NCBI GenBank assembly: GCA_945859605.1
Contig: OX243825.1
Location: forward strand, 27,488,254 to 27,552,253
Direction: 5' to 3'
From: Lumbricus rubellus
Taxonomy: Eukaryota > Annelida > Clitellata > Crassiclitellata > Lumbricidae
DNA length: 64,000 nucleotides
Shown here: in pieces, positions 22,387 through 34,957 of the stretch
Layout of the letters: every line of letters begins with the position of its first letter
Position numbering within the stretch: position 1 is the first letter of the stretch
Translations under genes and position numbers: made by a program
The notes under the pieces: generated by a model
What the model was told of the DNA's origin: nothing
Databases searched by the model: none
What the model saw: the letters and a program-made list of their open reading frames with translations, nothing else

Positions 22387-23900
22387 TTTTACTGGCCCGA
22401 GAGAATGCAGAAATTCTTCGTTGCATTTGACAGTTTTTACGCAAGTTACATAGCGTGCTTAGTAATTGTTAAGTAGTTACAATTTGTATTGTTAGGCATT
22501 ATGGCGACTCAGTTCACTGCTGTTATATACAAGTTTTATCAATTCTTTATCTATGCATGTGTTTGACTTGGCTTCGGTTATGACGTCACCTCTGCAATGG
22601 TTTCGTAAATTTTAACTGTTTATTCCTGACTCGCTGAAGTTTTATTGGTCTGGCAGCTATTATACAAGTATGTGTTGTTTTATCCGACTTTATTTTATTG
22701 TTTTGGCAATGCTGATTCAAAAGTTGCATGCCTGCCATCTAGTTAGACGTTGCCGATTGTACATGTAGTGGCTGAGCTGCTTTTGCTGATAATTATATTG
22801 CTGATGCTATCTCAGATACTCGACGATTTGTTGATTTGTCCTTGTCTTCAACCTTCCCGGATTCGCCGGGACAGTCCTGGAATTCGGCTTGTGCGTCCCG
22901 TGTCCCGGATTGATATAAAATTGTTCCAGAATTTTATATACAACATTCACTTCACCAAACAGTCTTGTTTTTTGCTAAATAGGCTCCCTAAATCCTAAAA
23001 TCCGTCCGTAAACAAGTTTTTAGATGGGCCATAGAGTAGACCATTAGACTGTAGGTTGTCAAGTTTTCTATCCGGTAGCCTATGGAATGCGCGCAGTTGG
23101 TAACTTTAATCGTCTTGGTGTTCAGTATACATGTATGTTAAATGCTGATTAATTTAATTATCTTCTTTCACGGCATTAGGGAGTTATTTGTATCACAAAA
23201 TTATTAGGTGTTCCAGAATATTTTCCCATGAGATCTTGTACAGAAATCGGAACAGCTGCGCATTTGTCAATATTCGCCAGTAACTGTTGTAAGCAATCCA
23301 AAAAACAAGGATGTAGACCAATAAGTCAAGGGAACATGCCTGGATGATAAAGCGTTTTGAAGATAGATAGATCTACTAGGCTACCGAGTTGCAATAAAGG
23401 GACATGACTCTGGAACTGATGATGACAATTTTTAACAGAGTAATAGCAGCACTGTCTCGCAATAAGGAAACATAAATTATTTTTATGGCTACGGCGCTTT
23501 AAATAAGAACCTTGAAAAAGCGTGCAATTTCGTCGAAATAAGTTGCCTATTTCTTCTGCGAAAAGACCCTTGATCCTGACTGGATTCAAAAGACATGACT
23601 ATCACCTTGATTTGTATGGCTAGCAAGAAACAACCGAGATTGAGAAAGAAACAATGTCTGTAGAAAAGAGATGTTCAATGATAAAGAAAGATAGGCTACA
23701 CCTGGTGCAGAAGATGAGATGACTGTAATTACAGGAGAGGAAACAACGAACAGAGTGAGGTAGAAGCACTGAGATTGACAGATACAGGCAGAGAACGTAG
23801 TAGAAGACTCAGTCAACGACGTATACACATTTCTGATACACATTTTGGCGTGACTAAAATGCATTCAATGCCGTTAGCTAGAGGGATAAGAAGCCATACT
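22387..23900. other. 3' flank of zinc-finger gene B
   Basis: Duplicated-unit DNA matching 13104-14940 (minus the palindromic insertion) and 28719-30180. No gene was recognised. Confidence 0.5.
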
Positions 23901-23929
23901 GAAGAAAAGAGATGAGAGTGAGAGAAGCA

Positions 23930-23930
23930 A

Positions 23931-23993
<63 letters not shown>

Positions 23994-24140
23994 GACAAAC
24001 TGAGAGAGACAGAGACATAGAGAGAGTGAGAGAGAGACGCAGACACAGAGAGAGACAGACAGACAGAGACAGGGGAAGAGACAGTGGCAGAGAAAGACAG
24101 AGAGAGATACAGAAAAAGAGAGACAGAGACATGGATACAT
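23930..24140. repeat. (GACA)n and mixed GA/GACA microsatellite
   Basis: A pure ACAG run at about 23930-23992 is followed by mixed AGAG/GACA. It is the counterpart of the larger 14990-15350 tract in unit A. Confidence 0.93.
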
Positions 24141-24591
24141 AATTATACAGACAGATAGATAGAGTCGAATAGAGACCGGGAGAGAGAGAGTCAGAGCAGT
24201 ACAGACGGATAAAGAGACGGCATTCATGGATCAGAAGAGTCTTCTAATTTAATATGGACGTCTTCGCTGGTCAACGTGACGTCTACGCAGCGTTGCTCGC
24301 TTCATCTCAGTTCATGTTTGACTTGAGCGAGACACGAAACCTTTTCAACCAAACGAACACAGCTGCTACTGCTGCAGCTGCTTTCTCTTGTAACCGGAAG
24401 AAGAGGAATAAGAAGAGGAGAATGTATTATTATATCAGCATGAGAAAACAGATGAGCAAGTAAAATTAATGAGCTAGAAAATCACGACGCGTTGGAGACA
24501 CCAAACCTAACGGTTGGAGTCAACAATATTAAAGATTTAAGACGGACGGTCGACGGATGAAAGGAGAAAAGACGGAGAGAGAAAGAGATAA

Positions 24592-24594
<3 letters not shown>

Positions 24595-24622
<28 letters not shown>

Positions 24623-24790
24623 CACGGACGGACAGAGACAGAGAGACAAAGACAGACAGGTAGAGACAGACAGACAGAGAGAGAGACAAAGCCAGAGACA
24701 GAAACTGACAGACAAAGAGACAGAGAGAGAAAGAGAGAAAGAGAGAGACAGACAGACAGGCAGACAGACAGACAGACAGACAGACAGGGA
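24595..24790. repeat. GA/GACA microsatellite
   Basis: Mixed AGAG and GACAGACA units, matching unit A at 15500-15660 and unit C at 31110-31300. The Asp/Arg/Thr-rich and Leu/Ser-rich frames here are repeat translations. Confidence 0.92.
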
Positions 24791-25946
24791 AGACAGATAA
24801 ATGGAGAGAGGCAGACACAGAGCGAGAGAGAGTCAGAGAGACAGAGTCAGTGATGGGCAGAGGAAGAGAGCGGTAGAGCAGGGTCATCAACCGATCTATC
24901 TCTCCATTGTCATCTAATCCGCATCGTCATTGTGTCAAATGTCGCTTTTGTTGTTCTCAGTAGTTAGCACTTAAGTCCGCCAAGCTACATGTAGCTACTG
25001 TCGTTTCAACTAAAATCCCCGACTCCCTGCCTCTATGATACATGGGTCCATCCCCCATACCCACTCAACACATTCCTGCATGGTCTTGCTGTCTACATAC
25101 AGTACATAGGCCTACGTCCGTCCGTCCGGCCGTCTGTCTGTCCGTCTGCCCGTACACCTATGATTCCGCCACTGCTGCTCTGGTCTGCCTGAATATTTTC
25201 CTTCAAACAGGAAATAGTGTTGGATCTGTGAACGGTATGTTCAATATTTCTAGCGACCATAAATAGAGATTGATAATCCAGTCGCTAGAATGCAGCAGTA
25301 TCGTTGATAAAATTCCTAGTTGTGAATAACTTGTGATATTTTATTTACTGCGACGCCATTTTGACCAGACGCACTGTAACAGATATTTAATTATTATTAT
25401 GTGAGATAATTCTATATCATTTGTTTTGTTGGTGAGTTATAAGCCCGAGTCATTTATTTACCATTTACGCACTTTCTATTTATGCTGTTTTATGTGTTGA
25501 CTAATTACGGACAAACAATACAGAGTACTTACGGAAAAATGCTTATTAAATATGATGACTATAATTAGTAGAAGAAAAGTCATATAGCCTAATGGTCAAC
25601 GGAAGTTCAATGTCTTGCTGCATAGCAAATACTTTGCAATTCATTATGTTTATGAAGATTAGAATTGTATTGTTTGTGCGTAAAATTAATCAGAGCCCAG
25701 ACGATTCTGCTTTTCTGCATGACATCTCGAAATTTCGGATGCTGGTGACGTCGGATTCAATGGATCCGATCAGTTTAAGACTTTTGTAATCGGAAGATTT
25801 CATTTTCTCTGCTTCTGTTCTTTCGAGTAGTATATCTAATTATTCTAATAGATATAATACAACAGTTATCTGATAACTATTCTCTTACACTGAGCTTTTA
25901 GAAAATGCTCATGTACATAATTGACCAGTCTGCAAGTAAAAATTTC

Positions 25947-26687
25947 GGCAAAACTCCGAACGGCGGTCCCAAATTACAACATTAAGAAAATCAACACGAC
26001 GTGTCGTAATAGTGCAGTGTATTGGATGGGCGCATAGAAACGGTTTCTTTTGCACTCCACACTTATAAAACGACCAGCTGGTCCATCGAAATAGAAGCCG
26101 GAATAATGAGAAAGCACTTGAGAAATGGAGGCTGGATGAAGACCTTTTACAGGTGAAATGAAGGTGGATTGATGAAAAACGCAAGTGAAATAAGTTGGAT
26201 GAAGGTATTTTCAGATCTGAAATAAAAGCTGGATTGATGAATTGAATGGTTGAGAAATAGAACCTGGATGATGGACATAATAAGTTAAATGGAAGATGGG
26301 TTGATTAAAACGCTTGCGAAATGGATGCTGGACGAAGGGTCCTTATATGTTAAATAGAAACTGGATTGACGAAAATTAAACTTGAGAAATGGAAACAGGA
26401 CTGTTGATTTCAGCGATGTATTTCATCATGCATCCAGCTTCCATTTCAGCTGGAATGCCGTTTATCCAGCTTTCTTTTATCAAGCTTCCATCAATCAAAC
26501 GGTTTTCATCAACCCACCTTCTATTTCACCACACACCATGTTTAAAGCCTTCTCAGGATATAGCCTATCGATTTCTTTAATTTTATCATTTGGGACCGCC
26601 GTTCCCAGTTGTTGTTGTGTGACAATTACAATATTTGACGATATAGACTATATATTTTAATTTGGGACCGCCGTTCGGAGTTTTGCC
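25947..26687. mobile_element. Inverted-repeat transposon N2, TIR GGCAAAACTCCGAACGG
   Basis: A perfect 30-bp terminal inverted repeat begins GGCAAAACTCCGAACGGCGG. The 8-bp target duplication AAAATTTC lies at 25939-25946 and 26688-26695. Units A (about 10648) and B (about 19865) carry the empty site with a single AAAATTTC. The TIR shares CTCCGAA and GGTCCCAAATTA with element N1. The interior again consists of inverted arrays of the GAAGCTGGATTGATGAAA module with no transposase. Confidence 0.92.
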
Positions 26688-26999
26688 AAAATTTCAAATG
26701 TGAGTCAATTCACAAGCCTGAAGGAACAATAATAAAGACTAAGTCCTGTTTAGTGAGTATGTGATTATACTGTATGTGCACGAAAGATGTGTTTCTAATC
26801 TAGCTGTGATGCCAAATGATTCATAGAGTTACTAAATCATTTGCAATAAATCTGTTTCAGCTGCAGCAAATATTGAAGCAATAGACTAATTTAAAACTAT
26901 GTTTTAACTGTAGCTGTTATGAGGTCCATAATAATAATAAAAACAATGGTGTGAATGCAAATCATATTATATATTTCTGAATGTATTGCAGAACTAAAG

Positions 27000-28718
27000 A
27001 TGAATTCAAGAAGCCATTTTGAGGAACAAATATACAAATGGGAAGTTGGTAGCAAAGTACTTAATAAAAATGATGATCTCGAAACCTATAGTGGTAGTGT
27101 CAAAAAACACATGAGTACCCAAACCGGAGACAAACCATATGAATGCAATTTCTATGACAAAGAATTTGCGTTTAAGCGTTTTATGGAAGGGCACACAAGA
27201 ATCCACACTGGAGAAAAACCATTTAAATGTAGTGTATGCCATAAACAATTTTCACAGAGGAGTGGTCTGCACAACCACACGAGACTTATACACACCAAAG
27301 ACAAACCATACAAATGCAATTTCTGTGACAAAGCATTTGCACTTAAGGGTAGTCTTGTAAGACATGCTAGAATCCACACTGGAGAAAAACCGTACAAATG
27401 TTTTGTATGCCAAAAAGCATTTACAGATAGTTGTAGTGTCAAAAAGCACATGCGTACCCACCCCGAGGACAAACCATGTAAATGCAATTTCTGTGACAAA
27501 GAACTTGTACATCAGAGTGCTCTGGAAAAGCATGCTAGAATCCACACTGGAGAAAAACCATTAAAATGTAGTGTATGCTTTAAAGAATTTGCACAAAGGA
27601 GTGGTCTGTACAACCACATGAGCAGTATACACACCATGACGAAACCGTTCAAATGCAATTTGTGTCCGAAAGGATTTATTCGTAAGGGTGCTCTTGTAAG
27701 GCATGCTAGAATCCACAATGGAGAAAAACCGTACAAATGTAGTGTATGTGAAAAAGCATTTTCAGAGAGTGGTAATGTAAACAAACACATGAGTACCCAC
27801 ACTGAATACAAACCATATAAATGCAATTTCTGTGGCAGAGCATTTGCGCTTAAGAGTGCTATGGAAAGGCATATTAGTATCCACACTGGAGAAAAGCAAC
27901 ACAGATGCAGTGTATGCCAAAAGGCTTTTACTAAAAAGGGTAGTCTCAAACGCCACATGAGAGCACACAGCGAGGACAAACCACACCAATGTGGTTTGTG
28001 CGGCAAAGCATATTTACATAGGGGTCAGCTGGAGTATCATACAAAAGTCCACACTGGATATGAACTGCATCAGCGCAATTCCTGTCACAAATTATTTGTA
28101 TCCAGTGGTAAATTTGAAGAGCATGTAAGGTCACACACTGGAGACAAACCTTACAAGTGCAATGCATGTTACAAAACATTTGCACAGAAAGGAAATCTGG
28201 AAATTCACGCAAAAGACCATACAGGAGAGAAGAAATGCAATTTGTGCAATGAAGCATTTCTTCAACGCAGTTGCGTAGAAAAACATTTAAGGTCTCATAC
28301 CAAAGAAGAATCGTGCACAATTTATCTGGTAGACCATCAACGAATCCGCACTGGAGACAGTCTATACAAATGCAATTTATGTCACACAGCAATTGCATTT
28401 GAGCGTTCTCTACAATACCATGCAACAAGCCATATGATTGGTAATGAAAATGAGTTGTCAGTAATGGAATCTGCGCCAGACTATTTGTCTCAGAACACTT
28501 TTGTGCAAAATCCTTTTGAAGGAGAACTTTCTGAAAATCAAACTAGTGTTGGTGTTGATGAAAAATATTTCGTAGTGAGTAGTTATGGCTGTGGTATTTG
28601 CAACGAAATGTTTGAAATTGAAAAGGAATTTATGGAACATTCCTGCAATCATTCTGATATCCCAAGGAAAGACACATTTTTTGAGCTATTTGCAACGTGT
28701 TTACATTGCTATCCTTGA
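27000..28718 (+). CDS. C2H2 zinc-finger protein, unit C copy (finger-deleted)
   Basis: A 572-codon open exon. I chose the ATG at 27000 because it aligns with the starts of the other two copies (MNSRSHFEEQIY); an in-frame ATG at 26955 lies before the conserved TATTGCAG acceptor (ends 26991) and is probably intronic. After DDLET the sequence jumps to a half finger, SGSVKKHMSTQ. An internal deletion, near 27088, has removed the first several fingers relative to A and B while keeping frame. About 14 fingers are intact. The one after the junction has lost its second Cys (CNFYDK), and one near residue 375 has lost its first (HQRNSC). The remote last finger and CLHCYP tail are conserved. Function is presumed to be DNA binding; specificity must differ from A and B because of the lost fingers. 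Confidence 0.88.
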   Translation: MNSRSHFEEQIYKWEVGSKVLNKNDDLETYSGSVKKHMSTQTGDKPYECNFYDKEFAFKRFMEGHTRIHTGEKPFKCSVCHKQFSQRSGLHNHTRLIHTKDKPYKCNFCDKAFALKGSLVRHARIHTGEKPYKCFVCQKAFTDSCSVKKHMRTHPEDKPCKCNFCDKELVHQSALEKHARIHTGEKPLKCSVCFKEFAQRSGLYNHMSSIHTMTKPFKCNLCPKGFIRKGALVRHARIHNGEKPYKCSVCEKAFSESGNVNKHMSTHTEYKPYKCNFCGRAFALKSAMERHISIHTGEKQHRCSVCQKAFTKKGSLKRHMRAHSEDKPHQCGLCGKAYLHRGQLEYHTKVHTGYELHQRNSCHKLFVSSGKFEEHVRSHTGDKPYKCNACYKTFAQKGNLEIHAKDHTGEKKCNLCNEAFLQRSCVEKHLRSHTKEESCTIYLVDHQRIRTGDSLYKCNLCHTAIAFERSLQYHATSHMIGNENELSVMESAPDYLSQNTFVQNPFEGELSENQTSVGVDEKYFVVSSYGCGICNEMFEIEKEFMEHSCNHSDIPRKDTFFELFATCLHCYP

Positions 28719-30180
28719 TTTTACTGGCCCGAACGAAAGCAGAAGTTCTTCGTTGCATTTGACAGTTTTTACACAAGTTACATCTATAGCGCTTAATAAT
28801 TGTTAAGTAGTTACAAATTGTATTGTTATTCATTATGGCGATTCAGTTCACTGATGTTATAAGTTTGATTAATTCCTTATCTATACATGCATGACTGCAT
28901 GTGTTAGACTTGGCTTCAGTCATGACGTCACCTCTGCTATGGTCTTCGTAACTTTTAACTGTTTATTCAAGACTCACTGAAGTTTTATTAGTCTGCTGTT
29001 ATTCAAATGTTGTTTTATCTAACTTTATTTAATTGTTTTGGCAATGCTCATTCAAAAGTTGCATGTCTGTTATCTGGTTAGACGTTGCCGATTGTACATG
29101 TAGTGGCTGAGCTGTTGTTGCTGATAATTATATTGCTGATCACATCTCAAATATTCGACGATTGCATGGTTGTCTTCAAACTTCCTGGATTCCCCCGGGA
29201 CAGTCCTGGAATTCGCCTTGTGCGTCCCGTGTCCCGGATTGATATAAAATTGCTCCAGAATTTTATGTACAATATCCACTTAACCAAACGGTCTTGTTTT
29301 TTCCTAAATATACCCTAAAATTCGGCCGTAAACAAGTTTTTAGAGGGGCCATAGAGTAGAACATTAGACTGCAGGAGTGCAGGTTGTCAAGTTTTCTATC
29401 CTGTATGGAATTCGCGCAGTTGGTAACTTTAATCGTCTTGGTGTTCAGTAGGTTAAATGCTGATTAATGTAATGTTCTTCTTTCACAGCATTAGGGAGTT
29501 ATTTGTATTGCAAAATTATTAGGTGTTCCAGACTAGTTTTCTATGAGATTTTGTACAGAAATCGGAACAGCTGCGCACTTGCCTGTTTTAGGCAATCCAA
29601 AAAGACAAGGCTGTGGACCAATAAGTGAAGGGAACATGCCTGGATGAGAAAGCAGTTTGAAGATAGATAGATCTACTACCGAGTTGCAATAAAGGGGCAC
29701 GACTCTGAAACTGATGACACTTTTTAGCAGAGTAAAAGCAGCAACTTACGGTCTCGCAATAAGGAAGCATATTATTATGGCTACGGCGCTTTAAATAAGA
29801 ACGTTGAAAAATCGTGCAATTTTGTCGAAATAAGTTGTCTATTTCTTCTGCGAAAAGACCCTAGATCCTGACTGGATTCAAAAGACATGACTGATTGACT
29901 GTCTCACCTTGGCTTCTTGGCTTCTATGGCTAGCAAGAAACAATTGAGATTGAGAAAGAAACAATCTCAGAAAAGAGACGTTCAATGATGAAGACAGATA
30001 GGCTTGATACAAAAGACTGACAACGAACAGAGTGAGACAGAGAAGCAATGAGATTGACAGGTACAAGCAGAGAACATAGAAGACATACATGTAGTCCCAA
30101 GCAGCCAACGACATATAAACACATTTCAGATATACATTTGGCGTGACCAAAATGCATTCAATGCCGTTAGCTAGAGGGAT
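28719..30180. other. 3' flank of zinc-finger gene C
   Basis: Duplicated-unit DNA matching the flanks of genes A and B. No gene was recognised. Confidence 0.5.
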
Positions 30181-30401
30181 AAGAAGCCAGACTGTAGAAA
30201 AGAGATGAGAGTGAGAGAAGCAAAAAGAGACACACAGACAGAGACATACTGAGAGAGAGACAGAGTGACAGACAGAGAGAATGATAGAGACGCAGACACA
30301 TAGAGAGACAGACAGACAGACGGAGACAGAGGAGACAGTGGCAGAGAAAGACAGAGAGCGATACAGAGAAAGAGAGACAGAGACATGGAGACATAATTTG
30401 T

Positions 30402-30620
30402 GGGGCGCGGTGGTCTAGTGGTGGCGTCGTTGCCTTGGAGCCGGAAGGTCCGAGGTTCGAATCCACCTCCCCGCGTAAGGACCTTGGGCAAGTCCTTCAC
30501 TTACAATTGCTCAGCGCTTCGGCGTGAAACTCCGATGCAGTGTCCGCTCTGCATCGGGAGCGCCTCTGAGTAGAGATAGCTTGAAGGGGCGCTATAACAA
30601 GTGCACATACATACATACAT
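30402..30620 (+). mobile_element. tRNA-derived SINE
   Basis: The head GGGGCGCGGTGGTCTAGTGG carries an A-box-like GTGGTCTAGTGG, and GGTTCGAATCC is a consensus B box about 35 bp further on. An unrelated body leads to GAGCGCCTCTGAGTAG and TTGAAGGGGCGCTATAAC, then a CATA tail. The equivalent sites in units A (about 15138) and B (about 24138) read CATAATTATACAGACAG without the insertion. It would be transcribed by RNA polymerase III if active. The 3' body matches a LINE tail at 52540-52590. Confidence 0.88.
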
Positions 30621-31109
30621 ACAAATTATACAGACAGAGATATAGAGTCGAATAGAGACAGGCAGAGACAGAGAGAGCAGTACAGACCAGGATAAAGAGA
30701 CGGCATGCATGCAGCAGAAGAGTCTTCTAATTTAATATGGACGTCTTCGCTGGTCAACGTGACGTCTACGCAGCGTTGCTCGCTTCATCTCAGTTCATGT
30801 TTGACTTGAGCGAGACACGAAACCTTTTCAGCCGAACGAACACAGCTGCAGCTGCTTTCTCTTGTAACCGGTCTAAGCTAACGAGATGAACAAGACTGAT
30901 TGAATGAAACGTAGACACAGACGAAGAAGGTTGGAGAAGAGGAATAAGAAGAAGAGAATGTATTATTATATCGGCATGAGAAAACAGATGAGCAAGTAAA
31001 TGAGCTAGAAAATCACGACGCGTTGGAGACACCAAACCTAACGGCAGGAGTCAACAATATCAATGATTTAAGGCGGACGGACGGTCGAAGGATAAAGAGG
31101 AAAAAGATG

Positions 31110-31302
<193 letters not shown>

Positions 31303-31614
31303 AGTTAGGCGCAGAGGAAGAGAGCGGTAGAGCAGGGTCATCAACCGATCTATCGCTCCATCGTCGTCCAATTCGTATCATCATCATCGTGTCAAATGTC
31401 GCTTTTGTTGTTCTCAGTAGTCGACACTTAAGTCCGTCAAGCTATGGCTACTGTTGTTTCAACGAAAATCCTTGACTCTCTGCCTCTACAGTCTACATGT
31501 ATAATACACAAGCCATCCCCAATTCCCCATCCCCCACTCAATGCATTCCTGCATGGTCTTGCTGTCTCCCTCCATCTTCCTATCTTGCTTAATGCTTACT
31601 TTCCTATGTGTCCC

Positions 31615-31845
31615 TCTTTCTCTCTCTCCCTGTCGGTCTATCTATCTGTCTTTGTCTGTCTGTCTGTCTGTCTCTGTCTGTATGTCTTTCTGTCTGTCTG
31701 TGTCTCTGTCTCTCTCTCTGTTTCTCTCTGTCTCTCTGTTTCACTCTGTATCTCTCTCTTTTTATCTGTCTCTCTCTCTGGCTATATATATGCTGTCTGC
31801 CTCTCTTTCTTTCTCTGTCTCTGTCTGTCTGTCTCTCTCTCTCTC
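31615..31845. repeat. TCTG/TCTC compound microsatellite, unit C copy
   Basis: The third copy of the lead-plus-tract cassette, differing by a short GGCTATATATATG insertion. Confidence 0.92.
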
Positions 31846-32090
31846 TTTTCATGTCCACAATCATCTCCATGTCCATTGCTCCCTACCAACCTTTCGTGCT
31901 TCACACCACATCTGTTGACTTCACGTCTCCATCCATTTATTATCCACACAACCATTGCAAGTTCTATGCTTCAGGCGACAGTCACGCTGGTGCTTTGTCC
32001 CTATCTCTGTTTATATGCAGACATTCCGCGAAGATTATGTGCTGAATGTCCACAATGTATACATGTAAGCCTATAGTCTATATAAGGCCG

Positions 32091-33104
32091 CTATATATAT
32101 AATAAGTATACATGCATAGTTGCATACGCACCATAATATTCACCAATAAGTCAGGCAGATATTTATACATGTGATTTTATCAAGTGTTTATGTATGGAAT
32201 CATACAACATGTCACATCTGAGATAATGTGAAGGCCTACCATTATCATCATCGAGGTAGACCCTATGTCAAGCTTCTATTTATAATTTTAAGCGTAGGGC
32301 CTATGTGTAAAATGCTTTTATGAAAACGCATGTCGCATAAATTTAACATCCATAATAATATATCGTATGTCCACTTAAACTCCAAATTTTTGGGAATTTA
32401 TTGCATAATCTAATTATTTATTGATTTGCATGTGAGATATAGTATGTCTATAGGCCTACGAAGAAGTAAACTCTTTTAATCCGATTCCACTGTTTTATCT
32501 TGACCATCCACCGCAGAATCGGAGCTTTCAGCATCAACATCTTCTTGATTCTCTCAATTCGATCTCTCAATCAGAGCATATAACAGTATAATAAATTATA
32601 ATAGGCCTATCGACTCTGTAGGACAGATTGCAAATCAGTTTCAGTTTTCTGTGGACCTGAGCATCAACTGTACGATCAACAATATTGACGATGCCAATCA
32701 TCAGCTACTATCGGTAACAGTTTTAGTCATTCAGGAAGTTTGTAGAAATAGGCCTTTGCATGATAGCCTATTATAATAGTGGATGGGTGATGGTGTTGCT
32801 AACAGATGGTTATGAAAAATAGAGTTAATAAACTATTGAAACCGAGTGATATCATTTAAATCACAGAATAATGTAGCCAAGTTCCAATGGAAATAATAAA
32901 AAAAATCACATTTCTTGGTTCCAGAGACTCATAACATCCGTCCACACCATCTCTCAGCCGTCGAAGGAATCCTTTGGTTGACTCCGTGTGTGTATGTGTG
33001 TTTGTGTGTGACTTCCAACAGTGACTCTTCCAGCTTAATGTGCATTGTTTGCAAGCTTGTGTAATATTTTCGTTCTTAATGACGCTTAACATCAGAGAGA
33101 CAGG
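32091..33104. other. Stretch without a recognisable gene
   Basis: AT-rich sequence with several TAGGCCTA palindromes. No exon or transposon end was recognised. Confidence 0.55.
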
Positions 33105-33180
33105 CCATCGCAGAGAGCGCCTCTGAGTAGATTTACTGAAGAGGCGTTATACAAATTTCGGAATGAATGAATGAATGAAA
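33105..33180 (+). mobile_element. SINE/LINE 3'-tail fragment
   Basis: GAGCGCCTCTGAGTAG, then GAAGAGGCGTTATACAAATT and GAATGAATGAATGA. This is the shared tail seen at 30530 and 51300 (SINEs) and 52540 (LINE), here without a tRNA-like head. Confidence 0.75.
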
Positions 33181-34440
33181 ATGATGTTGATAATAATATT
33201 CTAGAAATGATTATCACTACAAGAAGATGACGAATAGGCCTATGTATCAAATGGTTTGAGGCAGTCTAGTCATGTACAGGATTGAAGTGGCGAAAGGAAG
33301 CAGATGATTAAAAAGGAGTGATGTTTAGTAGAGAAGATGCAACGTGAAAGACATTAAATTTTTGGTTGACGTCTCAATGCAAAGAGATACAATCATGTAC
33401 AGAGGGAAAGGAAGAGATGTAAAGAGACAAAAACAGAGTTATACAAAGACAGGCAGATGAAGACAGACATGCAAAGACAAGACACATACATGTACATGCA
33501 GAGACAAACAGAAACAGATGCAGCAGCTGCTGGTGGTCGTAGATTGTTTTGTGGTGTCAACCGTCGATCAGAGTCGTGCTTAGAGACGAGACGAGCGACC
33601 AGAGTGCGTCTGTGCGTGTGTGTATGGAGGGATAAGGAGAGACATACAGATAGAGAGACAAAGACAGACAGAGACATAGACAGACAGAGACAGAAGGAGA
33701 GACAGAGAGAGACAGAGGGAGAGACAGAGAGACAGAAAGAGACAGAGAGAAGGACAGAGAGAGAGCGAAAGGGCACAGAGACACACGCCTAATGCTGATC
33801 TATGGTCGGTCTTCAGCATCCGGATTGAGAAGGAATGGCAGTATCTACATGGAAGTATAGTGAAGAAGGAATGCAGAGAATGGTAGAAGGAAAGAAAAGA
33901 GGCTGAGGAGAGGAATAATGGAGATGAATACGGATAAGGATGAGATAGTGAAATGAATTGAGAGAGGACTCTTGCTTCCGAAAAGAAAGAATGATGGGAG
34001 GAGTCCGGATAGGGAATATGGAAGAGGAAATTGGAGAGTACATGTATGTGTGAAGCTGAGAGAAATAGGAGACAAGGTCAGACGCCAGAAGAAAGAAGGC
34101 GAGGAGCAGATGGAGGAAAAGTGTTTCAACGTAAGTAGGCTATCTCTACTTCTGTCTCTATGTCTCTCCCTGTATCTCTGCATCGGTGTTTATATCTCCA
34201 ATTTCTCAGCATAATTTATGTATCTATCTCTTCATATAGGTCTACATCATTCTGCTTCTATCTCTTCACATAGCCTACTTCTGGATCCGTCTTTGTCTCC
34301 TTCTATACGTCCACCTATATCTACGAATGGGCCTCTCCATCCCGCCAACATGCACCTCTTCGTCTACCTCTGTGTCTTTCACCATCAATCTGCCTTTACT
34401 TGGTCTGATGCCTGACCAAGTAAGACTATAGCTGCATATA
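33181..34440. other. Stretch without a recognisable gene
   Basis: It contains decayed GACA/GAGA simple sequence (about 33640-33780) and purine-rich DNA. The open frames here have simple-repeat composition. Confidence 0.55.
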
Positions 34441-34441
34441 A

Positions 34442-34448
34442 TATATAT

Positions 34449-34491
<43 letters not shown>
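34442..34491. repeat. (AT)n microsatellite
   Basis: A TATATA tract of about 50 bp with few interruptions. Confidence 0.93.
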
Positions 34492-34495
<4 letters not shown>

Positions 34496-34607
34496 GTGAT
34501 TGGCCCAGCCGCTGAGCTCAGCGTCGTCTGCATGTCGCATTGCTAAGCAGATGCATCGACCATCGCCTTGAAGCCAACACCGGCAATGACGCTAAGAACC
34601 TTCGAGA

Positions 34608-34640
34608 TATAGAGACAGAGACAGAGACAGGGAGAGAGAA

Positions 34641-34687
<47 letters not shown>

Positions 34688-34785
34688 GTCAGAGACAGAG
34701 AGAAAGTGACAGAGACAGACAGAGGGAAACAGAGTGACAGACATAAAGAGAGGCATACAGGCAGGCATACTGACAGACAGACAGA
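34608..34785. repeat. (GACA)n microsatellite
   Basis: GAGACA passing into pure ACAG (about 34641-34688) and then mixed units. The overlapping Cys/Leu/Ser/Val-rich and Asp/Thr/Arg-rich frames are repeat translations. Confidence 0.92.
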
Positions 34786-34957
34786 CGGGAACGTTGCGCA
34801 AGTCCACAGGCTGATCCACGCAATCAGCTTCCATGTTATATAAATATTATAAGCTACAATGTACCACAATGCATTGCTGCACACTGTGCAATCAGGAGCC
34901 ACATTATTTGTCTAGTATTATAATGTTGCCTAATCGACACAATGCCATGCATATCGC

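Larger units (their letters stand above)
17446..25160. repeat. Tandem segmental duplication, unit B
   Basis: It contains the same ordered anchors as unit A, at about 17812, 18945, 20179 (zinc-finger exon), 22910, 23360, 23862 and 24883. It also has a TCTTCTAATTTAATATGGAC segment at 24238 shared with unit C but not unit A. It lacks the insertions found in A and C and so supplies the empty sites. Confidence 0.85.

Noticed and set aside
26955..26999. Upstream in-frame ATG in zinc-finger gene C as the true start
   Set aside because: It lies before a splice acceptor conserved in all three genes, and neither A nor B has an ATG there.
30402..30475. Functional tRNA genes at the SINE heads (also 51170 and 58602)
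   Set aside because: A and B boxes are present, but the sequence does not fold into a proper acceptor stem and is followed by a SINE body and tail.
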